Notes: generated by a model not told the origin, from the letters alone. Shown: positions 54,104-63,605, numbered from the stretch's first letter. The stretch is 64,000 bases of DNA from Motilimonas eburnea (GCF_021295345.1 NZ_JAIMJB010000012.1:78585-142584); one strand, 5' to 3'. Program-made: numbers and translations.

Positions 54104-54540
54104 GGCTCATCACCCAACAAATAAGGCCCTAACTCTTGCTCTAATTGGGCCTTCAGCACACCCACCGTCACCTCAACCCCAGCTCGCTCTAATATCGCAA
54201 TGCCTTTGCCTTGATTGCGAACATGGGGATCAATCAAGCCAACAAACACCCGTTTTACCCCGCGCTCTACCATGGTCTGGGCACAAGAAGGCGTGCGACC
54301 AACAAAAGAGCAAGGCTCCAGAGTGACAAAAAAGGTCACCTCGGTGACATCTTCTAACTGGGCTAACACCATGGCCTCAGCATGCATATTACCTGGGGGT
54401 TGCGTATGGCCTTTCGCGATGATCTCGCCATTTTTCACTGCCACACACCCCACAGGAGGGTTTGGGCGGCAGGCTGGCAAGGCTAAGCGCCCCTGCGCCA
54501 TGGCCTGTGACATAAAAAAGTCGATTTGTTCAGGTTTCAT
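54100..54540 (-). CDS. stand-alone RibD-type deaminase domain protein
   Basis: A 146-residue zinc deaminase of the cytidine-deaminase fold. Zinc motifs are GNMHAEAMVL and EPCSFVGRTPSC, and the substrate loop RPNPPVGCVAV matches RibD, which deaminates the pyrimidine intermediate of riboflavin synthesis. The C-terminal reductase domain of RibD (another 200 residues) is absent, so this is either a single-function deaminase or acts on another substrate. Its start overlaps the end of the upstream epimerase-like gene by 11 bases, so the pair is translationally coupled. Confidence 0.8.
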   Translation of the reverse strand: MKPEQIDFFMSQAMAQGRLALPACRPNPPVGCVAVKNGEIIAKGHTQPPGNMHAEAMVLAQLEDVTEVTFFVTLEPCSFVGRTPSCAQTMVERGVKRVFVGLIDPHVRNQGKGIAILERAGVEVTVGVLKAQLEQELGPYLLGDEP

Positions 54541-55342
54541 CTGTAAGCCACTTTAAGATATCTGGATAAATGAATTGATAATCGAGTTGCTGCACCAACT
54601 TTTGGCACGATACGCATCGATGTGGCTGGCTCCCCTCATCACTGAAGGTCGGCGCGGGAAGACCCAACTGCTTCGTCGCCAAGGTATATAGCTTAGCGCG
54701 ACTTGGGCCATTCTCAGTACTGGCATTGTAAACATTACTTTGCCAAGGCTGCGCCAACAAACCAGTCATCATGGCAATACAATCTGCCTGATGAATGAGA
54801 TTGGCAGGTGTCTGACCCGCTGATAACTGTTTACCCGCTAAAAAACGTCCCGGCGTTCTATTTTCATTCACTAAGCCAGAAAAACGTATCACTATACTAG
54901 AAAAGGCAGCTTGTATCGCTTGCTCAGCAGCGACTAAGGGAGAGCCATCTTTTAACGGGCTCAACTCGGTCAGTTGATAATCGCCTGAGGCATATACACC
55001 CGTACTGCTAATAAACATGACCTTGGTGATGGCTTGAGATTTAAGCCCAATAACAAGCTGTTGAATTTGCTTGATATACACATCACCAGCCTGAGTTTTA
55101 CTGCGCGGGGGCAACATTACGATAGCAAGTTCAGCGTTTGCTGCCCACCCGCTTAAGTCACCGACTATACCAGCTTGATCCACTTCAATGGCATAGGCAT
55201 CTAGCCCTTGCTGTTTAAGGCGCTCCACTTGCTGCGGATCGCGTCGACACACACTGACTTGAAAACCTCGCTGCATTAATTTCATTGCCAAGGGCTCACC
55301 TAGCCAACCACAGCCAAATATCGCTATTTTTTGTCGTTTCAT
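54530..55342 (-). CDS. NAD(P)-binding epimerase-like protein (YeeZ type)
   Basis: A 270-residue Rossmann-fold protein. The dinucleotide loop is IFGCGWLGEPLAMKL at the start; FISSTGVYASG near 115 has the short-chain dehydrogenase/epimerase Ser but no YxxxK follows at the usual place, as in YeeZ. Substrate unknown. It overlaps the deaminase gene, and the two may act in one pathway. Four Cys near the end (HRCVSCQKL) may be structural. Confidence 0.75.
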   Translation of the reverse strand: MKRQKIAIFGCGWLGEPLAMKLMQRGFQVSVCRRDPQQVERLKQQGLDAYAIEVDQAGIVGDLSGWAANAELAIVMLPPRSKTQAGDVYIKQIQQLVIGLKSQAITKVMFISSTGVYASGDYQLTELSPLKDGSPLVAAEQAIQAAFSSIVIRFSGLVNENRTPGRFLAGKQLSAGQTPANLIHQADCIAMMTGLLAQPWQSNVYNASTENGPSRAKLYTLATKQLGLPAPTFSDEGSQPHRCVSCQKLVQQLDYQFIYPDILKWLTDET

Positions 55343-55412
55343 CGACTTCCTTATTCATTACCTATGTCTAACTTAGGTATAGTAAGCATTACGCTAACTC
55401 TTCGCATTATTT

Positions 55413-56519
55413 ATGATGACACCTATAAACGCCAAGCATATCTGTTTTTCTATTACACATCACGGCTTTGGCCATGGTGCCATTAGCACCTCAGTGATTG
55501 CTGCTCTGCAACAGCAAGACCCCACTATCAAGATAAGTATTCTTTCCACCTTACCCGATAACTATTTTCGCGCTCGTTTAAGCCAAGATTACACCCTGAT
55601 CCCAATCGGCTCTGATTTTGGTATGACCATGCACAGTGCTATTAGTGTCGATGTGCCAGCCAGTGAGGAAAAGTACTTAGCGCTGCTGGCCAATTGGCAT
55701 GACAAGCAAGCGCAAGAGCAAGCCGTATTAACCAAGCTAAAGCCCGATTTAGTAGTCAGTAACATTTCGCCGGTCACACTAGCGGCAGCGGCAGAGTTAG
55801 GCGTTCCCAGTATTAGCCTGTGCCCTTTTAACTGGAGCCAAATCTTGCAAAGCTATAGCCAGCATCCGGTGTTAGCCAAGGAATTGATTCCCTTGATGGA
55901 TCGTGCTTATCAAAAGGCTCAACTCGCCCTCAAGCCAACGCCTCATGTCCCCAACCCTAAGCAAGCTAATGAACAAGAAATTGGCCCAATTGCTCAACAC
56001 GGCCAACCAAGAAAAGTCGATTTATGGCAAGCGCTTAGCCTGTCGAGCACCACTAAAATAGGCTTGATCGCCCTAGGCGGGTTAACCGTGCCGATAGATT
56101 TAACCCGTTGGCCTAAGCATTCAGGTTGGCTTTGGTTGGTTGATCAAGCCATACCTGACTCACGTACTGACATGTGTCATTACACAACTCCCAACATGGC
56201 CTTTCTTGATTTGGTATTTAGCGTTGATTTAGTGATCACTAAGCCCGGCTATGGCACCTATACGGAATTGGCAGCGGCAGGCACCAAAGCCATTACCCTG
56301 ATGCGCCCCGATTGGCCAGAAACCCCTTATCTCAATACCTATCTCGCTGAGCATGTGAGTTGCGCCCAAATAAACCCTGAGCAACTGACTCAACCGGCGT
56401 TTATGAGTCTGATCGAGCAGGTGAGCAACCAAGCCAATCCGCCATCAAAGCAGTCAGAGAATGGTGCCCTCAAAGCCTGCCAGATCATTTTGGCGCAGCT
56501 TAACTCGACGTGCCGTTAA
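55413..56519 (+). CDS. glycosyltransferase-like protein (GT-B, MurG/MGT-like fold)
   Basis: A 368-residue soluble protein. The N-terminal half opens with ICFSITHHGFGHGAIS, a Gly/His loop like that of GT-B nucleotide-sugar transferases; the C-terminal half contains IGLIALGGL and VDLVITKPGYGTYTELAAAG, the usual donor-binding region of MurG-type enzymes. The sugar and acceptor are unknown. It is divergent from the epimerase-like gene by 70 bp and converges on the thioesterase with a four-base overlap of stops. Confidence 0.7.
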   Translation: MMTPINAKHICFSITHHGFGHGAISTSVIAALQQQDPTIKISILSTLPDNYFRARLSQDYTLIPIGSDFGMTMHSAISVDVPASEEKYLALLANWHDKQAQEQAVLTKLKPDLVVSNISPVTLAAAAELGVPSISLCPFNWSQILQSYSQHPVLAKELIPLMDRAYQKAQLALKPTPHVPNPKQANEQEIGPIAQHGQPRKVDLWQALSLSSTTKIGLIALGGLTVPIDLTRWPKHSGWLWLVDQAIPDSRTDMCHYTTPNMAFLDLVFSVDLVITKPGYGTYTELAAAGTKAITLMRPDWPETPYLNTYLAEHVSCAQINPEQLTQPAFMSLIEQVSNQANPPSKQSENGALKACQIILAQLNSTCR

Positions 56520-56914
56520 GTCTGAGGAAAAACCTTATCAACATCTGAGTGGATATAAGGTCGCCCAGAGGCATTAAGTGAGGTGCCGGTGATTAATGCG
56601 GTTAACACTGGCTTATTATCACTCAGGCGCACGATGGTTTGACGAAAAGCAAAACGCACCTTACTTGGACGCTCAGGCAGCACCTCAATATAGAACTCAT
56701 CACCACTGGTGAGGGAAGCTTTGTAATCCAACTCTGCCTTGACCACGACTAAATGGATCCCAGCAGCGGTAAGCTCAGCAAAGTTGACACCTTGGTCGAG
56801 CAAAAATTCATGACGCGCATGTTCGAGGTAATTAAAATAAACACCGTTATTCACGATACCTTGCATATCGCATTCGTAGTCACGAACTTTAAATTGCAGA
56901 CGAAATGGCTTCAT
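56516..56914 (-). CDS. hot-dog fold acyl-CoA thioesterase, YbgC/4HBT type
   Basis: The start at 56914 is set by AAGGAGCGAG; the longer start at 56938 lies inside that site. The 132-residue product has the family signature VRDYECDMQGIVNNGVYFNYLEHAR, with the catalytic Asp in the CDMQG segment, followed by beta strands of the hot-dog fold. It hydrolyses an acyl-CoA; the chain is unknown. The ribosome site lies inside a 41-codon basic frame that ends 26 bases into this gene. Confidence 0.88.
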   Translation of the reverse strand: MKPFRLQFKVRDYECDMQGIVNNGVYFNYLEHARHEFLLDQGVNFAELTAAGIHLVVVKAELDYKASLTSGDEFYIEVLPERPSKVRFAFRQTIVRLSDNKPVLTALITGTSLNASGRPYIHSDVDKVFPQT

Positions 56915-57014
56915 GCTTTTCTCGCTCCTTAGCGGCATTAAATTGCAGATAACGCACCATCAAACGACGCTTGATACGCTTATGAACCTTGTACTTGCGT
57001 TGGTGGTACTTCAT
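56889..57014 (-). CDS. possible 41-aa basic protein overlapping the thioesterase start
   Basis: An ATG at 57014 opens a frame beginning MKYHQRKYKVHKRIKRRL, very rich in Lys, Arg and His, that stops 26 bases inside the thioesterase gene in a different frame. The strong thioesterase ribosome site lies within it, which would suit translational coupling. No clear ribosome site precedes its own ATG, so it could be chance. Confidence 0.35.
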   Translation of the reverse strand: MKYHQRKYKVHKRIKRRLMVRYLQFNAAKEREKHEAISSAI

Positions 57015-57047
57015 TTTCAAATCACACTGTAGAAATTTCAGTGCCAT

Positions 57048-57313
57048 TATACCCAATCAACTTGAAGATGCATGTTTCAGAGCGCCACCGTGCTTTCAAT
57101 ACTAGGCACGCTAATGCAGGAATGTAAGCACCTTCTAAATTAGCGTAACAACGTAGTGGAAGTACGGTGGCGCTCCCAAAGGGCAAGTTTTACAGGCGTT
57201 TATGCCGCGTTATTGATTTTGATAAGGGAACAACCATTACCTGCAATCAATGCCTTGCCTAAACGCCTGTAAATGCTTGCTGAAATCAAGCATCTCCAGG
57301 TTGATTGGGTATA
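57048..57313. repeat. 266-bp inverted-repeat element (MITE-like)
   Basis: The left end, TATACCCAATCAACTTGAAG, is mirrored at the right by CCAGGTTGATTGGGTATA. Inside, GAGCGCCACCGT and ACGGTGGCGCTC pair, as do TTACAGGCGTTTA and TAAACGCCTGTAA, making nested stems. No protein is encoded. A short copy of the same ends lies at 43917. Confidence 0.88.
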
Positions 57314-57387
57314 TCAAACAGGTTACAAAAACATGGACAATCCACACGCTGCCACCCTGTTGCGGTTGTGACAAGGCGGAGTTAGCA

Positions 57388-58281
57388 TCAACAGCTTGCC
57401 GCCAAGGCACTTAGGCGTTTTTGTTCACGTTGATTTGCCCATTGATTCAACGCCACCGAGCCAAGAATGATCACCAAAGCCAATAAGGTGGTGTGACTGA
57501 TTTGTTCATTAAGCCACAACGCACCGAGGATCATGCCAAACAAAGGCACCAAGTAATTGCTAAACGACGCAAACGTCGGGCCGCTCAACTGGATGAGAGC
57601 CATAAATAAGAAATACACTAAGCCAGTACAAAACACCCCTAAGGTGAGTAAGGAAAGCACTGGGCCCGGCGTTGGTGTGATGGCACTGAAGTCTTGGGTT
57701 ACCAAGGATAACGCAATCAGCTGGATGGCTGCACATGCAAGGATGTTGCGTGCGACTAATAAGGGGGCCTCATTAGCAAACCGCTTGATCATCAGCATAC
57801 CTAAGGCAAAGCAAGCCGCGCCAAATAAAATCGCTAATATAGGCCACAACAAACTAGACGCACTGGCCAATTGCGGCGCAAACAACACTACGATTCCCAC
57901 AAAACCTAAAGCCACACTGACCATTCCCCACAGCGAGATCCGCTCTGATTTGATCACCAGTGGTGCCAGCAATAAGGTCATAAATGGTATGGTGCCCATG
58001 GTGACCGCTGCCACCGCGCTATCCACATACTGCTGCCCCCAAGCCACTAAAATGAAAGGTAAAGTCGCGTCAAGTAAAGCTATACTCATGTAAACAGGCC
58101 AGTTAAACTTGCTGCTGCGTAGCCCCAATACACGACACACGATAACCAGTGTGATAAAACCACAAAGCGCTCTGCTCGCAGCGACGACCATCGGCGGAAA
58201 AGCTTCAAGCGCCTGATGCATAAAAATAAATTGCGATCCCCATAACAGGCCAATCGCTAATAAATAGCCATAACTTTTCAT
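57388..58281 (-). CDS. EamA-family (DMT) transporter
   Basis: The start at 58281 gives a 297-residue protein, the standard length; a longer frame from 58362 would put a poorly fitting tail in front. It has ten membrane spans in two EamA repeats (GLLWGSQFIFMHQALE near the first, GAACFALGMLMIKRFA opening the second, PLFGMILGALWLNEQI near the end). Such proteins export amino acids or other metabolites; the substrate is unknown. It is divergent from a LysR-type gene, which probably controls it. Confidence 0.9.
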   Translation of the reverse strand: MKSYGYLLAIGLLWGSQFIFMHQALEAFPPMVVAASRALCGFITLVIVCRVLGLRSSKFNWPVYMSIALLDATLPFILVAWGQQYVDSAVAAVTMGTIPFMTLLLAPLVIKSERISLWGMVSVALGFVGIVVLFAPQLASASSLLWPILAILFGAACFALGMLMIKRFANEAPLLVARNILACAAIQLIALSLVTQDFSAITPTPGPVLSLLTLGVFCTGLVYFLFMALIQLSGPTFASFSNYLVPLFGMILGALWLNEQISHTTLLALVIILGSVALNQWANQREQKRLSALAASC

Positions 58282-58347
58282 CTTTATACTTTTTACCAAT
58301 AGAGTTAAACCGGACGTGATTGTATTTATGGCAAAAGTATTAATAAA

Positions 58348-59304
58348 ATGAATTATCAGCATTCAGGTATGGTCAAAATGAATACCAAATTAGCCAATAC
58401 CCTAGACCTTAATTTATTACGGGTGTTCAATCAGCTTATGCAACAGCGCAATGTTACAGCGGTAGCGAAAACCATGCATTTATCGCAATCAACCATTAGC
58501 CATGCCTTGAGCCGCTTGCGCAACCAACTCAATGACCCCTTATTTGTTTTAGTGGGTAAGGAAATGCAGCCCACCGAAAAAGCCATGCACATGGCGCCTG
58601 CAATACAACAAGCCCTGTTACTTATTCAACAGGGTGTTAGCACTCAGCCACATTTTGATCCCAAACACGACTCACGCCATTTTAAAATCGCGGTAGGCGG
58701 TGCCATTGAGCAAACCTACATCGCCCCTATCATTAAGCGATTAGCGACATTTGGTCCACACCTGAGGCTGGATGTGTTTGAGCTAACCAACAGTGATTAT
58801 GAAAAAGAGTTGGAGCGCAACACCCTTGATTTAGTCATTGGTTTTGCCGGCAGCGGCCATTTAAGTGACAAGCTACTGACAACCCATTTAGTGGAGAACC
58901 CATTAAGCTGTATTACCGATCTGAGTTTTACCCCGAGCATACCAGGGAAAATAACCGCCGAAGAGCTGGTTAGTCGCAGCCACATCTACACTTCAAGCTG
59001 GGGTCATTCACAACAATTAATGGATAACTATTTTCAGCAACGGCAACTAAAGCGCCAAGTTGCCGCTCAAGTCCCGACCTTTACCGCCGTGCCTAAACTA
59101 CTTATGGACGGTCACTATTTGGTAGTGATGCCAGAAATGGTCGCGACAGAGCTATGCCTGAGATACCCTTTGCAACAATTGGCAATCATTGATGACCCAA
59201 TCACGGTAAGTTATGAAATCGCCCAACACCCCCTTACCAGCCATGACATCGCTATCAATTGGCTCAAATCACTCATTATTGAAGTTTGCGCGAGCACCCA
59301 TTAA
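58348..59304 (+). CDS. LysR-family transcriptional regulator
   Basis: A 318-residue regulator (308 if the ATG at 58378 is used, which has AGG ten bases upstream). The helix-turn-helix reads RNVTAVAKTMHLSQSTISHALSRLRNQL; the effector domain from about 100 has IAVGGAIEQTYIAPII. The NodD-like spacing DLNLLRVFNQLM is typical. Its divergence from the EamA exporter gene with about 70-100 bp between suggests it regulates that gene. Confidence 0.92.
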   Translation: MNYQHSGMVKMNTKLANTLDLNLLRVFNQLMQQRNVTAVAKTMHLSQSTISHALSRLRNQLNDPLFVLVGKEMQPTEKAMHMAPAIQQALLLIQQGVSTQPHFDPKHDSRHFKIAVGGAIEQTYIAPIIKRLATFGPHLRLDVFELTNSDYEKELERNTLDLVIGFAGSGHLSDKLLTTHLVENPLSCITDLSFTPSIPGKITAEELVSRSHIYTSSWGHSQQLMDNYFQQRQLKRQVAAQVPTFTAVPKLLMDGHYLVVMPEMVATELCLRYPLQQLAIIDDPITVSYEIAQHPLTSHDIAINWLKSLIIEVCASTH

Positions 59305-59366
59305 AAAGGCAGCCAAATGGGCTGCCTAATAAAATAAAACGAGCATACTAAAAAGTGAATCAGCTA

Positions 59367-59996
59367 TTATTTATTGGTTTCTGCTTCCGACTTCTTTAAC
59401 TCTGCCATGGTCTCTGCCGCCGCGATACGACGGCCAAAAGTGGCAAAAATGGTTAAGGTTTTTGGCATATCAGCAAATACATCATCAACCACAGGTAACT
59501 GGTCTTTGGGTGTATCTTTTAACATAGCAGGTAGCTGTGGATGCCCTGACAACACCATCGCCCCTAACAAGGTTTGCGATACTAAGGTCTTAGATTCATT
59601 ATCGAGCTTTTCAAGACGGTCTTGCCACAGGTCAGACAACCAATGATAACCTTGTAAGAAACCGGCGCAAAAAGCCATCAGTTCAACATTGGTGTTGTTA
59701 TCTTTACAGTCGCAAACGTCTGGAAATTGGAACCCCTCTGGGCTTTTTAAGGAATCAACGGCAGCTTTAAAATAAACCATGATTTCCTGTAAGAAAGCGT
59801 CTCGTGCTTGCGGCTCAATATCAGCACTGATTTTTTGCTCTACAAATAGCATTGGCCACCAATCTTTGGTTGGAATCAATGCCGGCGCACTCAATACAGC
59901 AAAAGTGAAACCTTGTGCTTGAGTGGGCCCCATCACTTTGTCAGTTAAAGCCGGGTGATTAATTGCTTTGATAAGTTCTGCAGTGCTATACGACAT
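59367..59996 (-). CDS. YecA/YgfB family protein (UPF0149)
   Basis: A 209-residue helical cytoplasmic protein. The family signature is ELMAFCAGFLQGYHWLSDLW near 105, with MVLSGHP later. It lacks the C-terminal SEC-C zinc motif that some YecA proteins carry. Two Cys in CDCKD near 94 are unusual. Function is unknown. It is divergent from deaD across 417 bp. Confidence 0.78.
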   Translation of the reverse strand: MSYSTAELIKAINHPALTDKVMGPTQAQGFTFAVLSAPALIPTKDWWPMLFVEQKISADIEPQARDAFLQEIMVYFKAAVDSLKSPEGFQFPDVCDCKDNNTNVELMAFCAGFLQGYHWLSDLWQDRLEKLDNESKTLVSQTLLGAMVLSGHPQLPAMLKDTPKDQLPVVDDVFADMPKTLTIFATFGRRIAAAETMAELKKSEAETNK

Positions 59997-60413
59997 GACT
60001 AGTCCTTGTAAATTCAGTTGTCACCGATAATAAAGCATGGACATCGACTCCCCAACATCAGCCATCAATTCTGCGAGTCGGATCTCGCCCCTTCATAAGC
60101 GCAAATGATGAATTGACTAAAGATCAGTCACGCCTTATCACTGATGTGCAGCACTCGCAACTAAACTGAGCAAAAAAACAACAAACGCGGCAAAGTAGGT
60201 TAAACTTTAATCAGAAAGCAAAATGCTGGATAAGCAGGTATTCCTGCCGAGCGGTGAGATCATAAGATAATCAAGAGAAAACAAACGGTATTGGCGAGTT
60301 TCAATGATTTTTTCACTTTTTTTGTGACCTACAGCATAAATATCGAGCATTTCATGAACAGATATCCTATAATATCGCGCTTTTTTTAATTACCCACTCG
60401 CATCAGAGGTTAC
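59997..60413. other. divergent intergenic region before deaD, 417 bp
   Basis: A consensus -10 TATAAT at 60368-60373 lies about 40 bp before deaD; the -35 is weak. AGGTATTCCTGCC near 60237 forms a small hairpin. Nothing else was recognised. Confidence 0.5.
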
Positions 60414-62129
60414 ATGTCCATCGAAACTCCGTCATTTAATGATTTACACCTTCCTGAACCTATCTTGAAAGCCTTGGTAGAACTAGGCTATGAAACCCCC
60501 TCTCCTATTCAGGCTCAGTGTATTCCATTGTTAATGGACGGCCAGGACGTGTTAGGTATGGCCCAAACGGGGACAGGTAAAACGGCTGCGTTTGCATTAC
60601 CTTTATTGGCTAACATAGACCTTAAAAGTAACAAACCACAGGTATTGGTATTGGCGCCGACACGTGAGCTAGCAATTCAAGTTGCTGAAGCCTTCCAAGC
60701 TTATTCTCGCTACTTACCTAATTTCCATGTATTGCCTATTTATGGTGGTCAAAACTACAACCTACAGTTCAAGTCACTGAAACGTGGTGCTCAAGTTGTC
60801 GTTGGTACCCCAGGCCGTATCATGGATCACTTAAACCGTGGCACCTTAGATCTAGCTGAATTAAAAGCCATGGTGCTGGATGAAGCCGACGAAATGCTAC
60901 GCATGGGCTTTATTGATGACGTTGAAACTATCATGGCAGAAACGCCTGCCGAGCGCCAAACGGCCTTGTTCTCGGCAACCATGCCTGAGCAGATTCGCCG
61001 CATCACGAAACGTTATATGCGTTCACCTAGCGAAATTAAAATCAAAGCGAAAACCTCAACGGTTGAAAATATCGAGCAAAAAGCTTGGATGGTGAGCGGC
61101 GTTAATAAATTAGACGCCTTGACGCGCATGCTAGAAACCGAAGATTTTGACGGCGTGATCATCTTTGCTCGTACCAAAACAGCCACCGTTGAACTAGCAG
61201 AAAAACTTGAAGCCCGAGGCTATCGCAGCTCAGCCTTAAACGGCGACATGAACCAAGCGTTACGTGAACGCACTGTTTCACGCCTAAAAGAAGGCACCCT
61301 AGATATTCTGGTCGCAACCGATGTAGCAGCCCGTGGTTTAGATGTTGAACGCATTAGCTTAGTCGTTAACTATGACATTCCAACCGATACCGAATCTTAT
61401 GTTCACCGTATCGGTCGTACCGGTCGTGCGGGTCGCACCGGTAAGGCAATTCTGTTTGTAGCACCACGCGAGCGTCGCCTATTAGGTGCAATCGAACGAG
61501 CAACACGTCAGCCGATCACCATGATGTCATTACCGACTCGTGATGAAGTAACACAAAAACGAATTGAGTCGTTCCAAACGGACATCCAAAAAGTCATTGA
61601 AGCGGAAAACCTAGAGTTTTACACCGAGTTGGTAGACCAAATGTCTGCCGAACTTGAAATGAGTAAAGAAAACATGGCTGCCGTATTACTATACATGGCA
61701 CAAAAAGATAAGCCATTCCAGCTACCTGAAGAGCCAGCGCACGAGCGTTTTCGCAATGATCGAAATGACCGACCTAAACGTGAGCGTACGCCTCGTAACG
61801 AACGCGGCGAGCGCCGTCGTCCTGACGTTCCATTAGAAACATACCGTATCGAAGTTGGTCGCAGCCACGGTGTACAAGTTAAAAATATCGTCGGCGCTAT
61901 CGCCAATGAAGGTAACATCAACAGCCGCTTTATCGGTGATATCGTACTGCATGACGACCATTCCACTGTGCAATTGCCACAAGATATGCCAAATGACTTA
62001 TTAAAGCATTTTCAGAAAGTCTACATTTGCCAACAGCAAATCAAGATGCATAAGGTAGATGAAGCGGGCACCTTCAACAAGCCAGCGCGTCGTCGCGCAC
62101 CAAGAAAGCGCACCACACGTAAAGACTAA
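60414..62129 (+). CDS. deaD: ATP-dependent RNA helicase DeaD/CsdA
   Basis: A 571-residue DEAD-box helicase that unwinds RNA during ribosome assembly and mRNA decay, mainly in the cold. Motifs in order: Q motif (SPIQAQCIPLL), AQTGTGKTAAF, PTRELA, TPGR, DEAD, SAT, and HRIGRTGRAGR. The C-terminal part has an Arg-rich linker (RNDRNDRPKRERTPRNE) and the DbpA-type RNA-binding fold YRIEVGRSHGVQVKNIVGA, then a basic tail. It is shorter than E. coli DeaD, mainly in the tail. Confidence 0.96.
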   Translation: MSIETPSFNDLHLPEPILKALVELGYETPSPIQAQCIPLLMDGQDVLGMAQTGTGKTAAFALPLLANIDLKSNKPQVLVLAPTRELAIQVAEAFQAYSRYLPNFHVLPIYGGQNYNLQFKSLKRGAQVVVGTPGRIMDHLNRGTLDLAELKAMVLDEADEMLRMGFIDDVETIMAETPAERQTALFSATMPEQIRRITKRYMRSPSEIKIKAKTSTVENIEQKAWMVSGVNKLDALTRMLETEDFDGVIIFARTKTATVELAEKLEARGYRSSALNGDMNQALRERTVSRLKEGTLDILVATDVAARGLDVERISLVVNYDIPTDTESYVHRIGRTGRAGRTGKAILFVAPRERRLLGAIERATRQPITMMSLPTRDEVTQKRIESFQTDIQKVIEAENLEFYTELVDQMSAELEMSKENMAAVLLYMAQKDKPFQLPEEPAHERFRNDRNDRPKRERTPRNERGERRRPDVPLETYRIEVGRSHGVQVKNIVGAIANEGNINSRFIGDIVLHDDHSTVQLPQDMPNDLLKHFQKVYICQQQIKMHKVDEAGTFNKPARRRAPRKRTTRKD

Positions 62130-62155
62130 GTCATTACAGACCCGTTGTTACCAAG

Positions 62156-62177
62156 GCCGTCGAATGACGGCTTTTTT
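62156..62177 (+). terminator. intrinsic terminator of deaD
   Basis: GCCGTC-GAAT-GACGGC followed by six T, 27 bases after the stop codon. Confidence 0.9.
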
Positions 62178-62333
62178 GTGTATGATGATAAATATTGTGT
62201 GCTTGGTCAGATAGATGCAAATCCATTCTATCGGGGCGTAGAATGTATCTATACTAACAGATAGAATCGTTTTAAAGGTTAGGCATGATCGCCGTTAACC
62301 ATCTGGATTAATCAATCATATTGAGTACAAATT

Positions 62334-62678
62334 ATGGTTATAGACAGTGAAGGATATATACAACTTATTCATTTCCTAACGGACAATCTAAGTTTGTTTG
62401 AAAATAAACCCTGCCCATCAAACGAGGGCTCGGTTGCTGAGTATGTATCTGATCTGATAGCTGAAAATGTCATGAAGGTGTGCATTCAACATGAACATTT
62501 AGACAGCACCCACCGATTCGAAGTCGTTAGGGAGACTGACGCCATTGTCCACGATCTTGAAGAAGTGCTTTCAGCCGTTTGGCATCAAGCACCCACTTCA
62601 CAGCAAAAAGAGTTTTTGACCGAGTTTGTTGGTCTCATCAAAAACCTTTTCGATACAGAGTTAACCAAATTTGATTAA
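62334..62678 (+). CDS. DUF3802-like protein, 114 aa
   Basis: A small acidic helical protein (YIQLIHFLTDNLSLFE; VAEYVSDLIAENVMKVC; FLTEFVGLIKNLFDTEL) that resembles DUF3802, a family restricted to Shewanella, Vibrio and relatives. No signal peptide. Its function is unknown. The last codons lie in a near-perfect palindrome, CAGAGTTAA to TTAACTCTG (62657-62683), which may weaken read-through into the convergent reductase gene. Confidence 0.6.
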   Translation: MVIDSEGYIQLIHFLTDNLSLFENKPCPSNEGSVAEYVSDLIAENVMKVCIQHEHLDSTHRFEVVRETDAIVHDLEEVLSAVWHQAPTSQQKEFLTEFVGLIKNLFDTELTKFD

Positions 62679-62693
62679 CTCTGCTGTAAGAGT

Positions 62694-63605
62694 TTAGGGT
62701 ACCGAGTGACCCATTGACGCCTGCCAAATACTGAACCATTGTTGGCGGTCCAAAGTAATCGCCTCAGCCTTAATGGTGCTTCTCGTGCGCTCAATCCGGC
62801 CCGAGCCAAGAATGGGTAACACTTTCGAAGGTAAAGCAAGGATCCAAGCATAGACCACCTGATCTATGGTTTCCGCATCAACTTGCTCTGCAATATCAAC
62901 AAGAACGGATCGTACTCGTTTAGCCTTCTCCGATTGCGAGGTAAATATCTGCCCACCGGCTAGACACGACCAAGCCATAGGCAAGATACGATGCTGCTGA
63001 CAATAGTCTAGCGATCCATCAAACATCGCCTTCATTTCAAGGGGAGAAATTTCAATTTGATTTGTTACCAACGGCATATCGAGACGTGACTGCAACAACT
63101 CAAACTGGGCCGGATTAAAATTGGACACGCCGAAGTGCTTAACCTTACCCTGCTGATTTAATTTCTCGAATGCTTGTGCAACTTCATCGGCTTGCATTAA
63201 CGGATCAGGACGATGAATTAAGAGCAAATCAAGGTAGTCGGTCTTTAAGTTTGTTAAAGACTGCTCAACGGAACTAATGATATGCTGCTGACTTGTATCA
63301 TAATGATTAACATATCGCTCAGGTAAGGTATCAAAGGCGGGTTTAATACCACATTTCGATACTAATTCCACTCGATCGCGAATACTTGGTTTAAGTGCCA
63401 TAGCATCACCAAATGCAGCCTCACAACTATATTGACCATAAATATCCGCATGATCCATGGTCGTGACACCCAGCTCGATGTTTTGCTCAATAAAACTAAG
63501 TAGCTCTTGTTTACTCTTTTCCCAACTGAGAGCACGCCAAAAGCCAGCTACAAATCGAGAAAATTCAGGCCCGTTATCACTTAACTGCACCCTAGTTACT
63601 GTCAT
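62694..63605 (-). CDS. aldo/keto reductase, YdhF type
   Basis: A 303-residue NADPH-dependent TIM-barrel oxidoreductase. Catalytic tetrad: Asp and Tyr in MDHADIYGQY near 50, Lys in ELVSKCGI near 84, and His in LLLIHRPDP near 130; cofactor-binding GSGRIERTRS near 270. Sequence is closest in feel to E. coli YdhF. Substrate unknown. The gene lies between DUF3802 and the rRNA operon end. Confidence 0.9.
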   Translation of the reverse strand: MTVTRVQLSDNGPEFSRFVAGFWRALSWEKSKQELLSFIEQNIELGVTTMDHADIYGQYSCEAAFGDAMALKPSIRDRVELVSKCGIKPAFDTLPERYVNHYDTSQQHIISSVEQSLTNLKTDYLDLLLIHRPDPLMQADEVAQAFEKLNQQGKVKHFGVSNFNPAQFELLQSRLDMPLVTNQIEISPLEMKAMFDGSLDYCQQHRILPMAWSCLAGGQIFTSQSEKAKRVRSVLVDIAEQVDAETIDQVVYAWILALPSKVLPILGSGRIERTRSTIKAEAITLDRQQWFSIWQASMGHSVP

